This document shows, in pieces, positions 62,893 to 64,000 of a stretch of DNA of 64,000 bases. The stretch is from Mesocentrotus franciscanus (Eukaryota > Echinodermata > Echinoidea > Camarodonta > Strongylocentrotidae): assembly GCA_037976565.1 (NCBI GenBank), contig CP137679.1, forward strand, positions 10,213,973-10,277,972, written 5' to 3'. Below the pieces are notes generated by a model. It had not been told where the DNA came from, did not search any database, and saw only the letters and a program-made list of their open reading frames with translations. The position numbers and the translations under genes are program-made. The number at the start of each line of letters is the position of its first letter. Within the stretch, counting starts at the first letter, position 1.

Positions 62893-64000
62893 TCAGTTCT
62901 TGAGTTCCTGGCTTTCACTACGGACACTAACAGTGCCACCAGTGGATGTCGAAGATGATGGTACCGATTTCGGATCAACAGCTGCCGCGATAGCATGACT
63001 CATGTTCTCTTTTGCGTCACTGCTGGTCATAGCATAGTGCTTGAGACTGCTTTCTGAGCGGTGTCCAGACACACTCATGATCTCCCTATCTCGGAACCCT
63101 GCATTTTGTAGGGTACTGATGCAGGTTGCCCTTAAGGAATGGTTGGTGTAAGCCCTGGTACCTGCACGAGATGAAATTTTTTCATCTTGTCTCCGATGGT
63201 GTTTTTCCCTTGGGGTATACTACAGTACCATTGACCAGAACAAGATGGATTCAACTCACGCTTGGGCTGTGCCGGTCTCTGCCAAAACCACTTACATTTG
63301 GGGTTCAATTTATCTTTGTAGCGTAAGAAGGAGGCAACGGGACATCGTGGACCATTAGTTGGAGTCATGACACCACCTTGGCTTTTCTCTAGCTTATCTG
63401 CACGGTTGTTTTTTGTGAGTCTATCTTTGAGAGTTATCATGGAGCATTTCCCCCCTTCCTCACAAATCTCAAAGCTGTCGAGTGTCATTTCGCAAATTCT
63501 CCCTCCCACGATTGCAAAAGTACAACATCACATCCATAAATACCTTGTCCTGAAGACCTACAGGATCATCCAAATCAAACGAATCTTGGATTTTTCCATG
63601 TCTTCTTGTGAGATAGCTGGTTTGTGAGTCACAACTCCCTTTCCACTTTGTTTGAGCTTTGCTGAAAAACACTTGAAAACTCTGGTCGAATTTGAAAAAT
63701 CTTCATGCTTTATAATGTCAATGTTCTTAGAATTGAGGAAATGACGCTGAAGTCCGAATCTAATACTTAACATTGACTTCTTCATGTACAGAGAACCGTT
63801 CTTCTGTCTAGCACCAGCGTAAAACTTTTGGAGTACGTTGTCCAGCTCCGAATCGGCAGTTTGTTTACGCTATCGAGATCTGTGTTGATCACTTGCAGGT
63901 AGTCTTCGAATATTTTTACGGAGAATTTCACTGAATTCTTGGTGTTCTTGCTGTCCGCAGAATTAATCAGGTCTTGTAATTCATCATCATCAAGAAGTTG
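62893..64000 (-). pseudogene. KIAA1958/Crypton-like tyrosine recombinase relic (partial)
   Basis: On the minus strand, pieces in different frames align end to end with a Crypton-type (DUF3504) recombinase. From the window edge inward come LQKFYAGARQKNGSLYMKKS, SMLSIRFGLQRHFLNSKN, CPVASFLRYKDKLNPKCKWF, AYTNHSLRATCISTLQNAGF, and MSVSGHRSESSLKHYAMTSS with the stop at 62893-62895. The HSLR, GHR and KHY segments supply the HxxR, second His and Tyr expected of a tyrosine recombinase. At least four frame changes occur (near 63830, 63600, 63490 and 63190), several at A runs, so it cannot be translated as one protein as written. The N-terminus lies beyond the window. Confidence 0.85.

Overview
The window is metazoan genomic DNA with GT/AG introns and AT-rich non-coding sequence. 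It carries many short inverted-repeat elements, tRNA-derived SINE sequence and a KIAA1958/Crypton-like tyrosine recombinase relic. A single-copy Notch with a long extracellular EGF array, plus the style of the dispersed repeats, suggests a marine deuterostome. A sea urchin is my best guess, but that is inference and no species can be proven from this window.

Region 1 (about 1-22,400, plus strand): the 3' four fifths of a Notch receptor gene. Twenty-two exons with fully consistent splice phases encode EGF repeats 12 to 36, three LNR modules, the NOD/NODP heterodimerisation region, the transmembrane segment, RAM, seven ankyrin repeats, nuclear localisation signals and a PEST tail. The stop codon is at 17,597-17,599 and a long AT-rich 3' region follows. 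The gene enters the window already inside the EGF array; signal peptide and EGF1-11 lie upstream.

Region 2 (about 23,900-34,800, plus strand): an 11-exon S28 serine peptidase, orthologous to dipeptidyl peptidase 2 (DPP7). It has a signal peptide, the GGSYGG nucleophile (its serine codon split by an intron), the LDPW aspartate and the GGAHH histidine. Two exons carry single-base, homopolymer-associated frameshifts relative to the family. Intron 6 holds decayed tandem copies of exon 6.

Region 3 (about 34,800-40,300): intergenic, packed with inverted-repeat elements. It includes a TTAA-flanked piggyBac-type MITE and a near-perfect 188-bp foldback.

Region 4 (40,309 to at least 46,142, plus strand): the 5' part of an unrecognised gene for a disordered, Ser/Pro/His-rich protein. 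It has two alternative first exons, both ending in phase 0, that can feed the same large exon. More coding exons must lie beyond the window. From 46 to 61 kb I find only weak candidate exons, long low-complexity tracts and repeats.

Region 5 (61,300-64,000): three hairpin repeats with a shared GAGGC/GCCGAGG core, a small recombinase fragment, and on the minus strand a frameshifted recombinase pseudogene running off the window end.

Notch acts at the cell surface and in the nucleus, and DPP7 is a lysosomal/secretory peptidase. No functional coupling between neighbours is evident; they look like ordinary independent eukaryotic genes.
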